Shown: piece by piece, positions 1 to 8,921 of the stretch
How positions within the stretch are numbered: position 1 is the stretch's first letter
Layout of the letters: the number at the start of each line of letters is the position of its first letter
Assembly: GCF_016907655.1 (NCBI RefSeq)
Contig: NZ_JAFBCL010000001.1
Span: forward strand, 5,986,001 to 6,050,000
Reading direction: 5' to 3'
Length of the DNA: 64,000 nucleotides
Source: Saccharothrix algeriensis
GTDB taxonomy: Bacteria > Actinomycetota > Actinomycetes > Mycobacteriales > Pseudonocardiaceae
The notes under the pieces: generated by a model
Databases searched by the model: none
What the model was told of the DNA's origin: nothing
Seen by the model: the letters and a program-made list of their open reading frames with translations, nothing else
Program-made: the position numbers and the translations under genes

Positions 1-564
1 GACCTCGTCGAAGGGCGGGCACCTGTCGACCGCCGACGCCGAGCACTCGGCGCCGGCGGCGTTCAGCATCAGCCGCGGGTACAGGCTGCCGGAGGTCGAG
101 CTGACGTCGCCGAAGGCGAAGGTGCCCCTGCCCGCCACGACGTCGCCGACGCTGCGGTGGGGCGAGTCGCTCCGCACGACGATGCCGGACAGGTACTCCC
201 TGGTGCCGGTCTCGCGGTCGACCTCGGTCACCAGGGGGCGCAGGTCCACTTGGGCCTCGGCCTGCACGTAGGTGAGGCCACCCAGGTACGCGACATCCAC
301 CTTCCCCGCCGCGAGCGCGGTGACGACGCCCGCGTAGTCGGTGGCCGCGAACAACTCGACCTCCACGCCGAGCTCCGTCGCCAGGTAGTCCCGCAGCGGC
401 GCGTACCGCGCGCTCTGCTCGTCCGGCGCCGTGTTCGGGATGATGGCCACCCGCAAGGTCTCCGGGACGCCTCGGTCGTCGACGCCCGTCGGCGTGGCCG
501 CCGAACCGCAGGCGGTCGTGCCCAGCAGCGCCAGCAGAACCGCGGAACGGGGAAGTCTTCTCAC
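1..564 (-). CDS. PhnD-like phosphate/phosphonate ABC transporter substrate-binding lipoprotein (3' end outside window)
   Basis: The first 188 residues are present; the C-terminus lies beyond base 1. The protein opens with MRRLPRSAVLLALLGTTACG, a short basic n-region, hydrophobic core and lipobox ending in Cys19, so it should be an outer-leaflet lipoprotein. It continues with LRVAIIPNTAPDEQSARYAPL and LAAGKVDVAYLGGLTYVQA, typical of the PhnD/PtxB/SsuA-like periplasmic-binding fold, where this region binds phosphate, phosphite or phosphonate. The GTG start at 564 has an AAGGG about 8 bases upstream. Permease and ATPase genes would be expected to the left of the window. The exact oxyanion cannot be told from this fragment. 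Confidence 0.8.
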   Translation of the reverse strand, partial: MRRLPRSAVLLALLGTTACGSAATPTGVDDRGVPETLRVAIIPNTAPDEQSARYAPLRDYLATELGVEVELFAATDYAGVVTALAAGKVDVAYLGGLTYVQAEAQVDLRPLVTEVDRETGTREYLSGIVVRSDSPHRSVGDVVAGRGTFAFGDVSSTSGSLYPRLMLNAAGAECSASAVDRCPPFDEV

Positions 565-1138
565 GGGCTGCACCCTTCACGATTGCGGAAGTGCGGACAG
601 GCGCGACTCCCCGGGCGGTCGGGGCGCGATTCGGCCACCCGGCGGGAATGGGCGCCGGGTGGCCGGAGTTCGGACTCGGGTGCTGCACCCCGGCGGTGTC
701 GTGAACCGGTGGACCGCGTGGCGGGAACTGCGAGCAGGGGCACCGGAACGGTTCTGGTCGTGCCCCCGCACGCGGGTGGCGGGAGGGCTGCGCACGACGT
801 GGTCCCGCTGCCACGGACCGGCTTCAGTCTCAACCCGACATGGCATCCCCCCAGGTCAGCGCGCTTCTCCAAAATTACATTGAACAGTGGTAGAGCGCAA
901 GGTTTCCGGCAGGGGGCGCCGGGCGTGCCGTCTGCTCGACGCGCGGCAGCCCGCCGACCGGTTCCGATTCACGCTTTTGCCACGAGCACAACCGAGACTT
1001 CCTCGATTGTTCTCACGCGGGTCGGAAGAACCGATCAGCCCACGTTCGCCCGCGCCGGGTGAACGGCGTCGTCATCGTTTTCCGCAATGCCGAACCGGTG
1101 TTCTCGGACGACCGCGCGCCGTGGTCGGCCCGGCCGGC
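565..1138. other. Intergenic region, promoter side of the PhnD-like gene
   Basis: No convincing gene is seen. Open frames here have no family resemblance and poor codon bias. An AT-richer patch at about 868-895 stands out from the surrounding GC-rich DNA and could hold a leftward promoter for the lipoprotein gene. This is a guess from composition only. Confidence 0.4.
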
Positions 1139-1834
1139 TCACCTCGGCGGTGCGACCTCGTCGCGCTGCTCGGGGATGCTCTGGACGGGCTCGTCCCAGA
1201 GGCGCCACTCGATCATGCCGTAGTCGAGGCGGGTGGCTTCCCGCCCGCTCGCGTGGAGCAGCCGCAGGGCCAGCGGCGCCAGCACGCAGTGCTCGTTCCG
1301 GCAGTAGGCCACCACGCGCACGTCAGGGGGCAGCTCGGGCAGCCGCAACTCCAGCTCCGCCAAGGGGATCGACACCGCCCCGGGGATGTGCCCGGCGGCG
1401 AACTCGTCCCACGGGCGCACGTCGAGCACGACGACCGACCCGGACCGGGCGCGGGCCAGCAGTTCCTCGCGGCTGAGCTCCTCCACGTCGCTGTCGGCGC
1501 CCGCGCCGGGGTGCGACTGCGCCCGTTCCCCGTCGACGATGTGGCTGTGGCCGACCTTCTGGAGCAGGACGTACAGCGAGGCGACGTCGTTGCCCGCCAA
1601 CGCGTAGTAGATGGACGTCTCCACGCGGCGGGTGACGACCAGCCGCGCGCGCTTGAGGACCTGGAGGTGCGCCGAGGTGGTCGACACCCCCATCCCCGTC
1701 AGCTCGGCCAGGGTGCCGACCGTGCGCTCCCGCTGGGCGATGAGGTCGATCAGCTCCAACCTCTTCCCGCTGCCCAGGGCCTTGCCGACCAGGGCGAACT
1801 GGTCGAGCATCGACCGGCGCTCGTCGTTCGGCAC
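1139..1834 (-). CDS. ArsR-family winged-helix regulator fused to a rhodanese domain
   Basis: This 231-residue protein has an ArsR-type winged helix at about residues 10-95 (recognition segment STTSAHLQVLKRARLVVTRR). A rhodanese domain follows at about 120-215 (VVVLDVRPWDEFAAGHIPGA) with the catalytic loop VVAYCRNEHC. The loop cysteine is present, so the domain could carry a persulfide and report sulfur status to the DNA-binding half. The GTG start has a GAGGAGG site just upstream. It is divergent from cysE-cysK, so it is probably their repressor and autoregulated. Fusions of this type are known in sulfur and sulfide responses; the effector here is inferred. Confidence 0.88.
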   Translation of the reverse strand: MPNDERRSMLDQFALVGKALGSGKRLELIDLIAQRERTVGTLAELTGMGVSTTSAHLQVLKRARLVVTRRVETSIYYALAGNDVASLYVLLQKVGHSHIVDGERAQSHPGAGADSDVEELSREELLARARSGSVVVLDVRPWDEFAAGHIPGAVSIPLAELELRLPELPPDVRVVAYCRNEHCVLAPLALRLLHASGREATRLDYGMIEWRLWDEPVQSIPEQRDEVAPPR

Positions 1835-2024
1835 AGACCCTCCTCAAGTGTTCCTTGGAATAGCATAGTAGTGCATGTAGAGTCTGGCGGCGTACCCACC
1901 GACGTGGTGCCAGAGCGCTTCCACCTGCGGTATCGACGTTACGCCGCAGGGTCGTGCGGGCCCCCCGGGAGGTGGCATCGGTTTGCGGCGCATCGAGGCG
2001 CCGCGGGCACGGGGGTAGCGCATT
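1835..2024. promoter_or_regulatory. Divergent regulatory region between the ArsR-rhodanese gene and cysE
   Basis: This 190-bp gap separates divergent genes. It contains an AT-rich stretch at about 1850-1885 (GGAATAGCATAGTAGTGCAT), unlike the surrounding DNA. On the minus strand the segment reads TACTATGCTATTCC, with -10-like hexamers a short way from the regulator's ribosome site. It is the natural place for an ArsR operator serving both directions, but I see no clean long palindrome. Confidence 0.45.
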
Positions 2025-2621
2025 GTGCTTGACGACGTGATCGTCGCGCGGGAAAAAGACCCCTCCTTGCGCGGCAGGCGAGGTGTCGAAGTCCTCGTCC
2101 ACCCGGGCGTCTGGGCGCTCTGGGCGTACCGACTCGCCCACCGCCTGCACGAGCGGGGGGTCCCGCTGCTGCCGCGGCTGATCTCCCAACTCGCCAGGGT
2201 GCTGACCGGGGTCGAGATCCACCCCGGCGCGGTCATCGGGCGCAGGTGCTTCATCGACCACGGCACGGGGGTCGTGATCGGCGAGACCGCCGAGCTGGGG
2301 GACGACGTCACGATCTACCACGGCGTCACCCTGGGCAGCAAGGGCTGGTGGACCGACGGGGACCGGGTGGACAAGCGCCACCCCACGCTCGGCGACCGCG
2401 TGGTCGTGGGCACCGGCGCGAGCATCCTCGGACCGGTCACCGTGGGCCGTGACTCGGTCGTCGGCGCGCACGCGCTGGTGCTCCGGGACGTCCCCGCCGG
2501 GTCGGTCGTCCGCGCCCCCCGGTCGGAGGTCGACGCGCGGTCGGGGGTCGACGCGCGCTCGGAGGTCGGCGCACGGGTCGGAAGGCCGCCGGAGCACCAG
2601 GTGGTGGAGTTCTGCATCTAG
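2025..2621 (+). CDS. cysE: Serine O-acetyltransferase CysE
   Basis: It acetylates L-serine with acetyl-CoA to give O-acetylserine for cysteine synthesis. At 198 residues it is of the short, bacterial SAT type. The left-handed beta-helix begins near VEIHPGAVIGRRCFIDHGTG and continues through VVIGETAELGDDVTIYHGVT to GTGASILGPVTVG. The catalytic His/Asp environment (FIDHGTGVVIGET) is intact. The tail is unusual: three imperfect hexapeptides (SEVDAR, SGVDAR, SEVGAR) precede a final FCI. The C-terminal isoleucine is the residue that in characterised enzymes docks into the active site of CysK. cysK follows 38 bases downstream. The start is GTG. Confidence 0.95.
   Translation: MLDDVIVAREKDPSLRGRRGVEVLVHPGVWALWAYRLAHRLHERGVPLLPRLISQLARVLTGVEIHPGAVIGRRCFIDHGTGVVIGETAELGDDVTIYHGVTLGSKGWWTDGDRVDKRHPTLGDRVVVGTGASILGPVTVGRDSVVGAHALVLRDVPAGSVVRAPRSEVDARSGVDARSEVGARVGRPPEHQVVEFCI
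2523..2576 (+). repeat. Three tandem 18-bp repeats in the cysE tail
   Basis: Copies at 2523-2540, 2541-2558 and 2559-2576 share the pattern TCGGAGGTCGACGCGCGG with a few changes. They are in frame and encode a six-residue repeat, lengthening the flexible tail of CysE before its terminal isoleucine. Confidence 0.85.
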
Positions 2622-2659
2622 CGGGGCCGCACCTTTCCCGACTACCCGAGGAGAACACC

Positions 2660-3586
2660 GTGAGCGACTTGCACGCCTCTGTGACGGACCTGATCGGGCG
2701 CACCCCGATGGTGGAGCTCCACCGGTACGGCCAGGGCGTCCCCGCCCGGCTCATCGGCAAGCTCGAATCCCACAACCCCGGCGGCAGCGTCAAGGACCGC
2801 ATCGCCTTGGCGATGATCGAGGACGCCGAGGAGCGTGGCGCGCTCAAGCCCGGCCAGCACATCGTCGAGCCCACGAGCGGCAACACCGGGGTCGGCATCG
2901 CGATGGTCGCCGCCGCCAAGGGGTACCCCGCGACCTTCACGATGCCGGAGAGCATGAGCGTGGAGCGCAGGGCGCTGTTCCGGGCCTACGGGGCCAACGT
3001 CGAGCTGACGCCCGCCGCCGAGGGCATGCGGGGGGCGATCGCGCGCGCCGTGGAACTGGAAGAGCGCAACGGCTGGTTCCGGTTGCGCCAGTTCGAGAAC
3101 CCGGCCAACCCCGAAGTGCACCGGCGGACCACCGCGCAGGAGATCCTCCAGGCCACCGCGGGGCAGGTCGACGTCTTCGTGTCCGGGGTCGGCACCGGCG
3201 GAACGGTGACGGGCGTCGGCCGGGTGCTCAAGGAGAAGAACCCCGACACCACCGTGGTCGCCGTCGAACCGGTCGAGTCCCCGGTGCTGGCCGGTGGCGC
3301 GCCGGGGCCGCACGGCATCCAGGGCATCGGCGCGGGTTTCGTGCCCGAGGTCCTCGACACGGCGGTCTACGACCGGGTCCTGGGCGTCTCGGTCGACGAC
3401 GCCCGCGCCACCGCCCGCCGCCTGGCCAGGACCGAGGGGATCCTCGCCGGGGTGTCCTCGGGAGCCGCCCTCCACGCCGCCACGGCGTTGGCGCGCCTCC
3501 CGCAGCACCGGGGCGCGGTGATCGTCGTCATCCTCCCCGACACGGGCGAGCGCTACCTCAGCACCCCGCTGTTCGAGGACCGGTGA
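2660..3586 (+). CDS. cysK: O-acetylserine sulfhydrylase (cysteine synthase)
   Basis: A pyridoxal-phosphate enzyme that makes L-cysteine from O-acetylserine and sulfide. At 308 residues it is the usual length. The PLP-binding lysine lies in NPGGSVKDR (Lys45). The substrate loop PTSGNTG is at 71-77, the phosphate-binding GVGTGGTVTG at about 175, and the C-terminal serine region is SSGAALHAA followed by PDTGERYLST. The ribosome site is CGAGGAGAACACC before GTG. It follows cysE closely, giving a cysE-cysK operon under the divergent ArsR-rhodanese regulator. CysM-type variants cannot be fully excluded, but the motifs fit CysK. Confidence 0.95.
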   Translation: MSDLHASVTDLIGRTPMVELHRYGQGVPARLIGKLESHNPGGSVKDRIALAMIEDAEERGALKPGQHIVEPTSGNTGVGIAMVAAAKGYPATFTMPESMSVERRALFRAYGANVELTPAAEGMRGAIARAVELEERNGWFRLRQFENPANPEVHRRTTAQEILQATAGQVDVFVSGVGTGGTVTGVGRVLKEKNPDTTVVAVEPVESPVLAGGAPGPHGIQGIGAGFVPEVLDTAVYDRVLGVSVDDARATARRLARTEGILAGVSSGAALHAATALARLPQHRGAVIVVILPDTGERYLSTPLFEDR

Positions 3587-3937
3587 TCCACCGCCACCGG
3601 TCGGCCGGGTCGTCACCGACCCGGCCACCGAAGACCTTTCCCCCGTGCGGCAACGACAACGCCGCCACGAGGGCCGGCCGGCGACGGGCCGCCACCGGTG
3701 ACACCCGCTGCTCGCGCGCGATCCGGTCGGTCGGGGACCTCCCCCCGAACACCACCGGGACGCCGCGCCGATGCCGTGTCCGCCGCCTGCCCGGCCACGG
3801 CGCCTCACCCGCGCAGGGGTGTGACACCTGTGGATGACGCGGTCCGGTCGTCGGCCCGTTCGTCAGTCGCCCCAGGGGTTTTCCGCCGGCTGCCCGGTGG
3901 ATGACCCCTGGTGCGACCACCACAAGGGAGAAGTCGC
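3587..3937. other. Intergenic region without a recognisable gene
   Basis: About 350 bases between cysK and the transporter. Short open frames exist on both strands but none has a family resemblance or a good ribosome site. It probably holds the cysK 3' end and the transporter promoter; I see no clear hairpin. Confidence 0.4.
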
Positions 3938-5206
3938 GTGCCAGCCAACGCAGTGACCATCGACGTCCCCGCCGTCCAACGGCGCACCATACGAGTGCTG
4001 CTCGGCACTCAGGTCATCTTCGCGGTGGTGATGGCGATGGCCTCGCCGGTCACCGCCCTGCTCGTCCAGGACTTCACGTCCTCGCCGGCGCTCGCCGGCC
4101 TGGCCCAAGCCGCCACCATCGCGGGCGGGGTCCTCGCCGCCGTGCCGCTGGCGGAGCTGACCGTTCGCCGCGGCCGTCGGGTCGGTGTCGTCTCCGGCTA
4201 CCTGGTCGCGGGCATCGGCGCCGTGCTCGTGGTCCTCGGCGGCGTGGCCCAGGTGTTCGCCATGGTGCTCGTGGGCACCACCCTGGTCGGCGCCGCGGTC
4301 GCGGCCGGCCTCCAGGCCCGCTTCGCGGCCACCGACCTGGCCGAGCCGCGACACCGCGGGCGCGCCATCGGCATCGTCGTCTGGGCGTCGACCTTCGGCG
4401 GGGTCGCCGGGCCGCTGCTCGCCGGACCGTCGGACAAGGTCGCGCAGGCGATCGGCCTGCCGGTGTTCACGGGGCCGTTCCTCGTCATCGCCCTCGGGCT
4501 CGCGCTCTCCGGCGCGGCCGCGTTCGCGTGGCTGCGCCCCGACCCGCTCCTGCTGGCCCGCTCGCTGGCGAGCGGCGACCCCCAAGCGCACCGGGCGAGT
4601 CGGCTGCTGCCCACCCTGCGGCTCCTGGTGCGGACCCCCGAGGCGCGCCGGGCCGTCATCGCCGTGGCGGTCGTCCACGCGGTCATGGTCTCGGGCATGA
4701 ACATGGCTTCGCTGCACCTGCACCACGGCGGCGGGTCGCTCGACGTCGTCGGCTTCGCCATCAGCGCGCACCTCGCGGGCATGTTCCTGCTGTCACCGCT
4801 GTTCGGCTGGCTGGTGGACCGCTTCGGGGCACGGGCGGTCCTGGGCCTGGGACTGGCCATGCTCCTGCTGTCGTGCCTGATCCTCCAGGCGACCCACGGC
4901 CACGCCGTGACCGGGATCGTGATCGGCCTGGTGGTCCTCGGGCTCGGGTGGTCGGCGGGCTTCGTCGCGGGCTCGGCGCTGCTCACCGAGTCGGTGGACA
5001 AGCCCTCGCGGCCCCACGCCCAAGGTGTGTCGGACCTGCTGATGCAGCTGGCCGCGGCACTGGCCGCCTACCCGTCGGGCGCCGTCCTCGACGCCTGGGG
5101 CTACCCGTGGCTGGCCCGCCTCATCGCCGTCCCGGTGGTCCTCGTCGCGGTGCACCTCCTGCTGACCAGCCGGTCCAGGTCGCGGCAGCCGGCCGGGCAG
5201 ACCTGA
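3938..5206 (+). CDS. Major facilitator superfamily transporter
   Basis: A 422-residue, about 12-helix inner-membrane protein. The MFS loop 2-3 signature is seen as LAELTVRRGRRVGVVSGYLVAG, and a second basic loop GWLVDRFGARAVLGL starts the second half. The GTG at 3938 is preferred because GGGAG lies 8 bases before it; an in-frame ATG at 3911 lacks such a site. It resembles drug-efflux MFS permeases, but the substrate is unknown. The gene is monocistronic, with a hairpin terminator just after it. Confidence 0.85.
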   Translation: MPANAVTIDVPAVQRRTIRVLLGTQVIFAVVMAMASPVTALLVQDFTSSPALAGLAQAATIAGGVLAAVPLAELTVRRGRRVGVVSGYLVAGIGAVLVVLGGVAQVFAMVLVGTTLVGAAVAAGLQARFAATDLAEPRHRGRAIGIVVWASTFGGVAGPLLAGPSDKVAQAIGLPVFTGPFLVIALGLALSGAAAFAWLRPDPLLLARSLASGDPQAHRASRLLPTLRLLVRTPEARRAVIAVAVVHAVMVSGMNMASLHLHHGGGSLDVVGFAISAHLAGMFLLSPLFGWLVDRFGARAVLGLGLAMLLLSCLILQATHGHAVTGIVIGLVVLGLGWSAGFVAGSALLTESVDKPSRPHAQGVSDLLMQLAAALAAYPSGAVLDAWGYPWLARLIAVPVVLVAVHLLLTSRSRSRQPAGQT

Positions 5207-5223
5207 TCCCGCGGTCCGGGCCC

Positions 5224-5261
5224 CTCCGGGTGGGGCGGAGCCGGCCCTGCCCCACCCGGAG
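5224..5261. terminator. Bidirectional hairpin terminator
   Basis: CTCCGGGTGGGGC at 5224-5236 is perfectly complementary to 5249-5261, with a 12-base loop. It lies between the convergent MFS and DinB genes and could end both transcripts. It has no U-run, as is usual in GC-rich actinomycetes. Confidence 0.8.
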
Positions 5262-5411
5262 AGGACGCCATCGGGCAACCGCTGCCCCGGAACGGTTTCC
5301 GCCGATCGGCTGTTCCGGGCCGTCCCCGCGGGCCGGAGCCCCGGGAGGGCCCGGGAGCGCGGCGACGGCCGGCGGCCCGCGCCGCCACGCCGCCGTCGGA
5401 GCGGGCACGGG

Positions 5412-5927
5412 TCAGGCGCCGGGCAGGGTTCCGCGGACGAAGGCGGCTTGGCCGACGTGCTGGAGGTCGTCCTCGATGACGCTGAGCAGCCGCACGGCCA
5501 GGGTGACGGGCGGGTCCCACGAGTCGTCCACGACCCGGGCCAGGTCCTCGGCGCTCAGACCGCGCACGTACGAGCCGGTGCGCTCGTGCACCGCCCGGTG
5601 GTAGCCGAGCAGCAGGTCGGCGGGCGCGGTGACGGCGGCTACCTGGTTGCCGTCGTGCCCGTAGCCGGTGTCGCCGGTGGGCAGCGGCAGGTCGAAGCGC
5701 TTGGCCCAGCCGTCGGCGGTCCAGAGCTGCTCGGCGCCGGCGACCTCGGCCACGTGGTCGTCCTGCACGCGGGTGAGGTGCCAGACCAGCCAGGCGATCG
5801 GGTTGGCCGTGCCGCCGACCCGGTGGGTCAGCTGTTGGGGCGTCAGGCCGTCCAGCACGCGTTCCGCGGACTCGCGGACCCGCCCGAACCCGTCCAGCAA
5901 CACGTCGACCGCGGTGACCTCGTCCAT
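5412..5927 (-). CDS. DinB-family protein (DUF664-type)
   Basis: A 171-residue four-helix-bundle protein of the DinB/mycothiol-dependent superfamily. Metal-ligand histidines are in WLVWHLTRVQDDHV (about 48-61) and near the C-terminus in DDLQHVGQAAFVRG. The family includes metal-dependent hydrolases and thiol transferases acting with mycothiol or bacillithiol; the substrate here is unknown. The ATG at 5927 is chosen because the longer frame upstream has poor similarity; GGAG lies about 14 bases before it. Confidence 0.82.
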   Translation of the reverse strand: MDEVTAVDVLLDGFGRVRESAERVLDGLTPQQLTHRVGGTANPIAWLVWHLTRVQDDHVAEVAGAEQLWTADGWAKRFDLPLPTGDTGYGHDGNQVAAVTAPADLLLGYHRAVHERTGSYVRGLSAEDLARVVDDSWDPPVTLAVRLLSVIEDDLQHVGQAAFVRGTLPGA

Positions 5928-6160
5928 GGGCGCCCATTCTCCAGCGATCCGGCCCTCCCCGCCCGCGCAGGCCCGCGCCGGGCGGCTGCGCGGCACGCGG
6001 TGGTCGCGACCACCCCGCCGGGTGAACATCGCGCGCGGCGCACCGGATCGGCGGCCCACCGTCGTGCAAGGCCGGCCGTGACGGCACAGACTCCTCGCAT
6101 GGGTTCAGCGGAAGGGCCGCGACGCCGGGCTCGCGGCGGGGACGTGGCGGGGGAGGGGTC

Positions 6161-6469
6161 GTGAGCGGCGAGTTCGACGAGGCCGTGAACATGACGGCGG
6201 CCGAGCTGGAGCGGTGGCTGGGGACCGACGAGTCGAAGTCGGTGGGCCAGTCCGACGGCGGCGAGTCGGTCGGCCACGAGTCCGGCCGGCGGATCGTGGA
6301 GCTGCTGCGCACGAAGAAGGGCGACCTGACCGAGGACGACCAGGCGCACATGCGCAAGGTCGTCGGCTACGTCCACCGGCACCTCGCCCAGCGCCCGGAC
6401 GGGGACGTCGAGCACACCAAGTGGCGCTACTCGCTGATGAACTGGGGGCACGACCCCCTGAAGGACTGA
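6161..6469 (+). CDS. DUF3140 family protein
   Basis: A 102-residue cytoplasmic protein. The family hallmarks are MTAAELERWLGTDESKSVGQ near the start and the closing KWRYSLMNWGHDPLKD. DUF3140 proteins are common in actinobacteria and have no established function. A strong GGGAGGGG ribosome site precedes the GTG. It is not clearly in an operon; phosphoketolase begins 124 bases on. Confidence 0.88.
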   Translation: MSGEFDEAVNMTAAELERWLGTDESKSVGQSDGGESVGHESGRRIVELLRTKKGDLTEDDQAHMRKVVGYVHRHLAQRPDGDVEHTKWRYSLMNWGHDPLKD

Positions 6470-6593
6470 CGCCGCACGGACTTCGCGCAGTCCCCGCCGC
6501 ATCGCCCGTGGATCCCCGGGCGCTCCCGCTGCGATCCGCGCTCCTTCGCCCTCGCCGTGGTGTGCCACGGGTGACCTCGGGGAATCCGGGCGC

Positions 6594-8921
6594 ATGACGA
6601 CCACGCAGACCCGCGAAACCGAGGCCGTCCAACGCTACCGGCGGGCGTGCGACTACGCCGCGGCGGCGATGATCTACCTGAAGGACAACGTGCTGCTGCG
6701 CGAGCCGCTGCGGCGGGAGCACCTCAAGCCGCGGCTGCTGGGCCACTGGGGCACGTGCCCCGGCATCACCTTCCTCTACGGCGGCCTCAACGGGCTGGTG
6801 CGGCGGACCGGGCAGCGGACGCTGCTGGTCACCGGCCCCGGCCACGGCGCGCCCGCCGTGCACGCGAACCTGTGGCTGGAGGGCACGCACGCGCGGCTGG
6901 ATCCCGCGTTGAGCCGGGACGGGGCGGGGCTGGCCGAGCTGGTGCGCCGGTTCTCCTGGCCCGGCGGCTTCCCCAGCCACCTCTCGCCGGAGGTGCCGGG
7001 CGTGCTCCACGAGGGCGGCGAGCTGGGCTACGCGCTGGCCACGGCGTTCGGCGCGGCCCTGGACAAGCCGGACCTGCTGGTGGCGTGCCTGGTCGGCGAC
7101 GGGGAGGCCGAGACCGGTCCCACGGCCGGTTCGTGGCACGCGAACAAGTACCTGTCCCCGCGCACCGACGGCGCGGTGCTGCCGGTGCTGCACGTCAACG
7201 GCTACAAGATCTCCTCGCCCACGGTCTACGGCTGCATGTCCGACGAGGAGCTGGTCGCCTACTTCCGCGGCGCGGGCTGGTCGCCGCACGTGGTGGACGT
7301 GACCGCGACGGACGACCCGGACGGGTTGCTGGCGGAGGCGCTGGACCTGGCGCACGGCGGGATCGCCGCGGTGCGGGAGCGGTGGCGGCCCGGTGAGCGG
7401 GCGGTGTGGCCGATGCTGGTGCTGCGCTCCCCGAAGGGCTGGGGCGTGCCCGCGCGCGACGCCGGGGGGAAGCCGCTGGAGGGCACGTTCCGCGCGCACC
7501 AGGTGCCGCTGGGCGGGGTGCACGAGGACGACGCGGAGTTCGCGCTGCTGGAGCGGTGGCTGCGGTCCTACCGGCCCGAGGAGCTGTTCGACGCCGACGG
7601 CCGCCCGCACGAGGACCTGCTCGCCGCGTTGCCGCCGGAGGAGCTGAGGTTGGGGCGGGCGCCCGAGGCCAACGGCGGCCGGCTGCGCCGGGACCTGCCG
7701 CTGCCCGACCTCGCGCCGTTCGCGGTGGAGGTGGCCGAGCCGGGCGGCGGCACGGCGAGCCCGACGGGGGTGGCGGGGCGGTGGCTGGCGGAGCTGGTGC
7801 GGGCCACCGAGGACCGCCGCGACTTCCGCGTGGTCTGCCCCGACGAGTTGGAGTCCAACAGGCTCGGCGCGCTGCTGGAGGCCACCGACCGCGGGTTCAC
7901 CTGGCCGCTGCCGGGCACGGCCGAGCACGTCGCGCCGGGCGGGCGGGTGCTGGAGGTGCTGTCGGAGCACCTGTGCCAGGGCTGGTTGCAGGGCTACCTG
8001 CTGACCGGGCGGCACGGGCTGTTCCCGTGCTACGAGGCGTTCGCCCCGATCGTGGACAGCATGGTCAACCAGTACGCCAAGTTCCTCAAGGTGTCCGGCG
8101 AGGTGGCGTGGCGGGAGCCGGTGGCGAGCATGAACCACCTGCTGACCAGCGAGGGCTGGCGGCAGGAGCACAACGGCTACAGCCACCAGGGCCCGGGGTT
8201 CCTCAACAACCTGCTGACCAGGAAGGCGTCGACCGCGCGCGTCTACCTGCCGCCGGACGCGAACACGCTGCTGGTGACGCTGCGGGACTGCCTGGCCTCG
8301 ACCGACCGCATCAACCTGGTGGTCGCGGGCAAGAACGCGGGCGCGCAGTGGCTGGACCTGGCAGCAGCCGAGCGGCACTGCGCGGCAGGCGCGGGCACGT
8401 GGGAGTGGGCGGGCCACGGCGACGGCGACCCGGACGTGGTGCTGGCGTGCGCGGGCGGCATCCCCACCGTCGAGGTGCTGGCGGCGGCGTCGATCCTGCG
8501 CGAGCGCGCGCCCGACCTGACCGTGCGCGTGGTCAACGTCGTGGACCTGCTGTCCCTGGCGCCCGCCGACCGGCGCCCGCACGGCCTGGCCGACGAGGAC
8601 TTCGCCGCGTGCTTCCCCGAGGGCGTCCCGGTGGTGTTCGGCTTCCACGGCTACCCCTCGGCGGTGCACGAGACGCTGCACGGCCGGCCCGACACCGAGC
8701 GGTTCCACGTGCACGGCTACCTGGAGGAGGGCACCACCACCACGCCGTTCGACCTGCTGGTCGGCAACGGCATGAGCCGGCACGACCTGGCCGCCGACGC
8801 GCTGCGCCGCACCGGCCGCGACGACACCGCGGTGCTGGCCGAGCGCGACGAGCTGCGCGAGGCCGCCCACCGCGACGGCGTGGACTCCCGGGAGATCACC
8901 GAGTGGCGGTGGGGCGCGTGA
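6594..8921 (+). CDS. xfp: Phosphoketolase (xylulose 5-phosphate/fructose 6-phosphate)
   Basis: A thiamine-diphosphate enzyme cleaving xylulose 5-phosphate or fructose 6-phosphate with phosphate to acetyl phosphate plus a C3 or C4 sugar phosphate. At 775 residues it is near the family norm. Signatures include GHWGTCPGITFLYGGLN, GPGHGAPAVHANLWLEGT, HEGGELGYAL and the ThDP motif GDGEAETGP. The C-terminal domain has VVFGFHGYPSAVHETLHGR. Its stop overlaps the start of acetate kinase by 4 bp, so acetyl phosphate made here can be turned straight into acetate and ATP. Confidence 0.96.
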   Translation: MTTTQTRETEAVQRYRRACDYAAAAMIYLKDNVLLREPLRREHLKPRLLGHWGTCPGITFLYGGLNGLVRRTGQRTLLVTGPGHGAPAVHANLWLEGTHARLDPALSRDGAGLAELVRRFSWPGGFPSHLSPEVPGVLHEGGELGYALATAFGAALDKPDLLVACLVGDGEAETGPTAGSWHANKYLSPRTDGAVLPVLHVNGYKISSPTVYGCMSDEELVAYFRGAGWSPHVVDVTATDDPDGLLAEALDLAHGGIAAVRERWRPGERAVWPMLVLRSPKGWGVPARDAGGKPLEGTFRAHQVPLGGVHEDDAEFALLERWLRSYRPEELFDADGRPHEDLLAALPPEELRLGRAPEANGGRLRRDLPLPDLAPFAVEVAEPGGGTASPTGVAGRWLAELVRATEDRRDFRVVCPDELESNRLGALLEATDRGFTWPLPGTAEHVAPGGRVLEVLSEHLCQGWLQGYLLTGRHGLFPCYEAFAPIVDSMVNQYAKFLKVSGEVAWREPVASMNHLLTSEGWRQEHNGYSHQGPGFLNNLLTRKASTARVYLPPDANTLLVTLRDCLASTDRINLVVAGKNAGAQWLDLAAAERHCAAGAGTWEWAGHGDGDPDVVLACAGGIPTVEVLAAASILRERAPDLTVRVVNVVDLLSLAPADRRPHGLADEDFAACFPEGVPVVFGFHGYPSAVHETLHGRPDTERFHVHGYLEEGTTTTPFDLLVGNGMSRHDLAADALRRTGRDDTAVLAERDELREAAHRDGVDSREITEWRWGA

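Noticed and set aside
2523..2576. Possible CRISPR or phase-variable repeat in cysE
   Set aside because: Only three in-frame 18-bp units with no spacers; a coding repeat that keeps the reading frame.
7406..8917. Very long second open frame inside the phosphoketolase gene
   Set aside because: It is a GC-rich shadow frame full of Gly/Arg/Ala; only its last part, from 8918, is the real acetate kinase.
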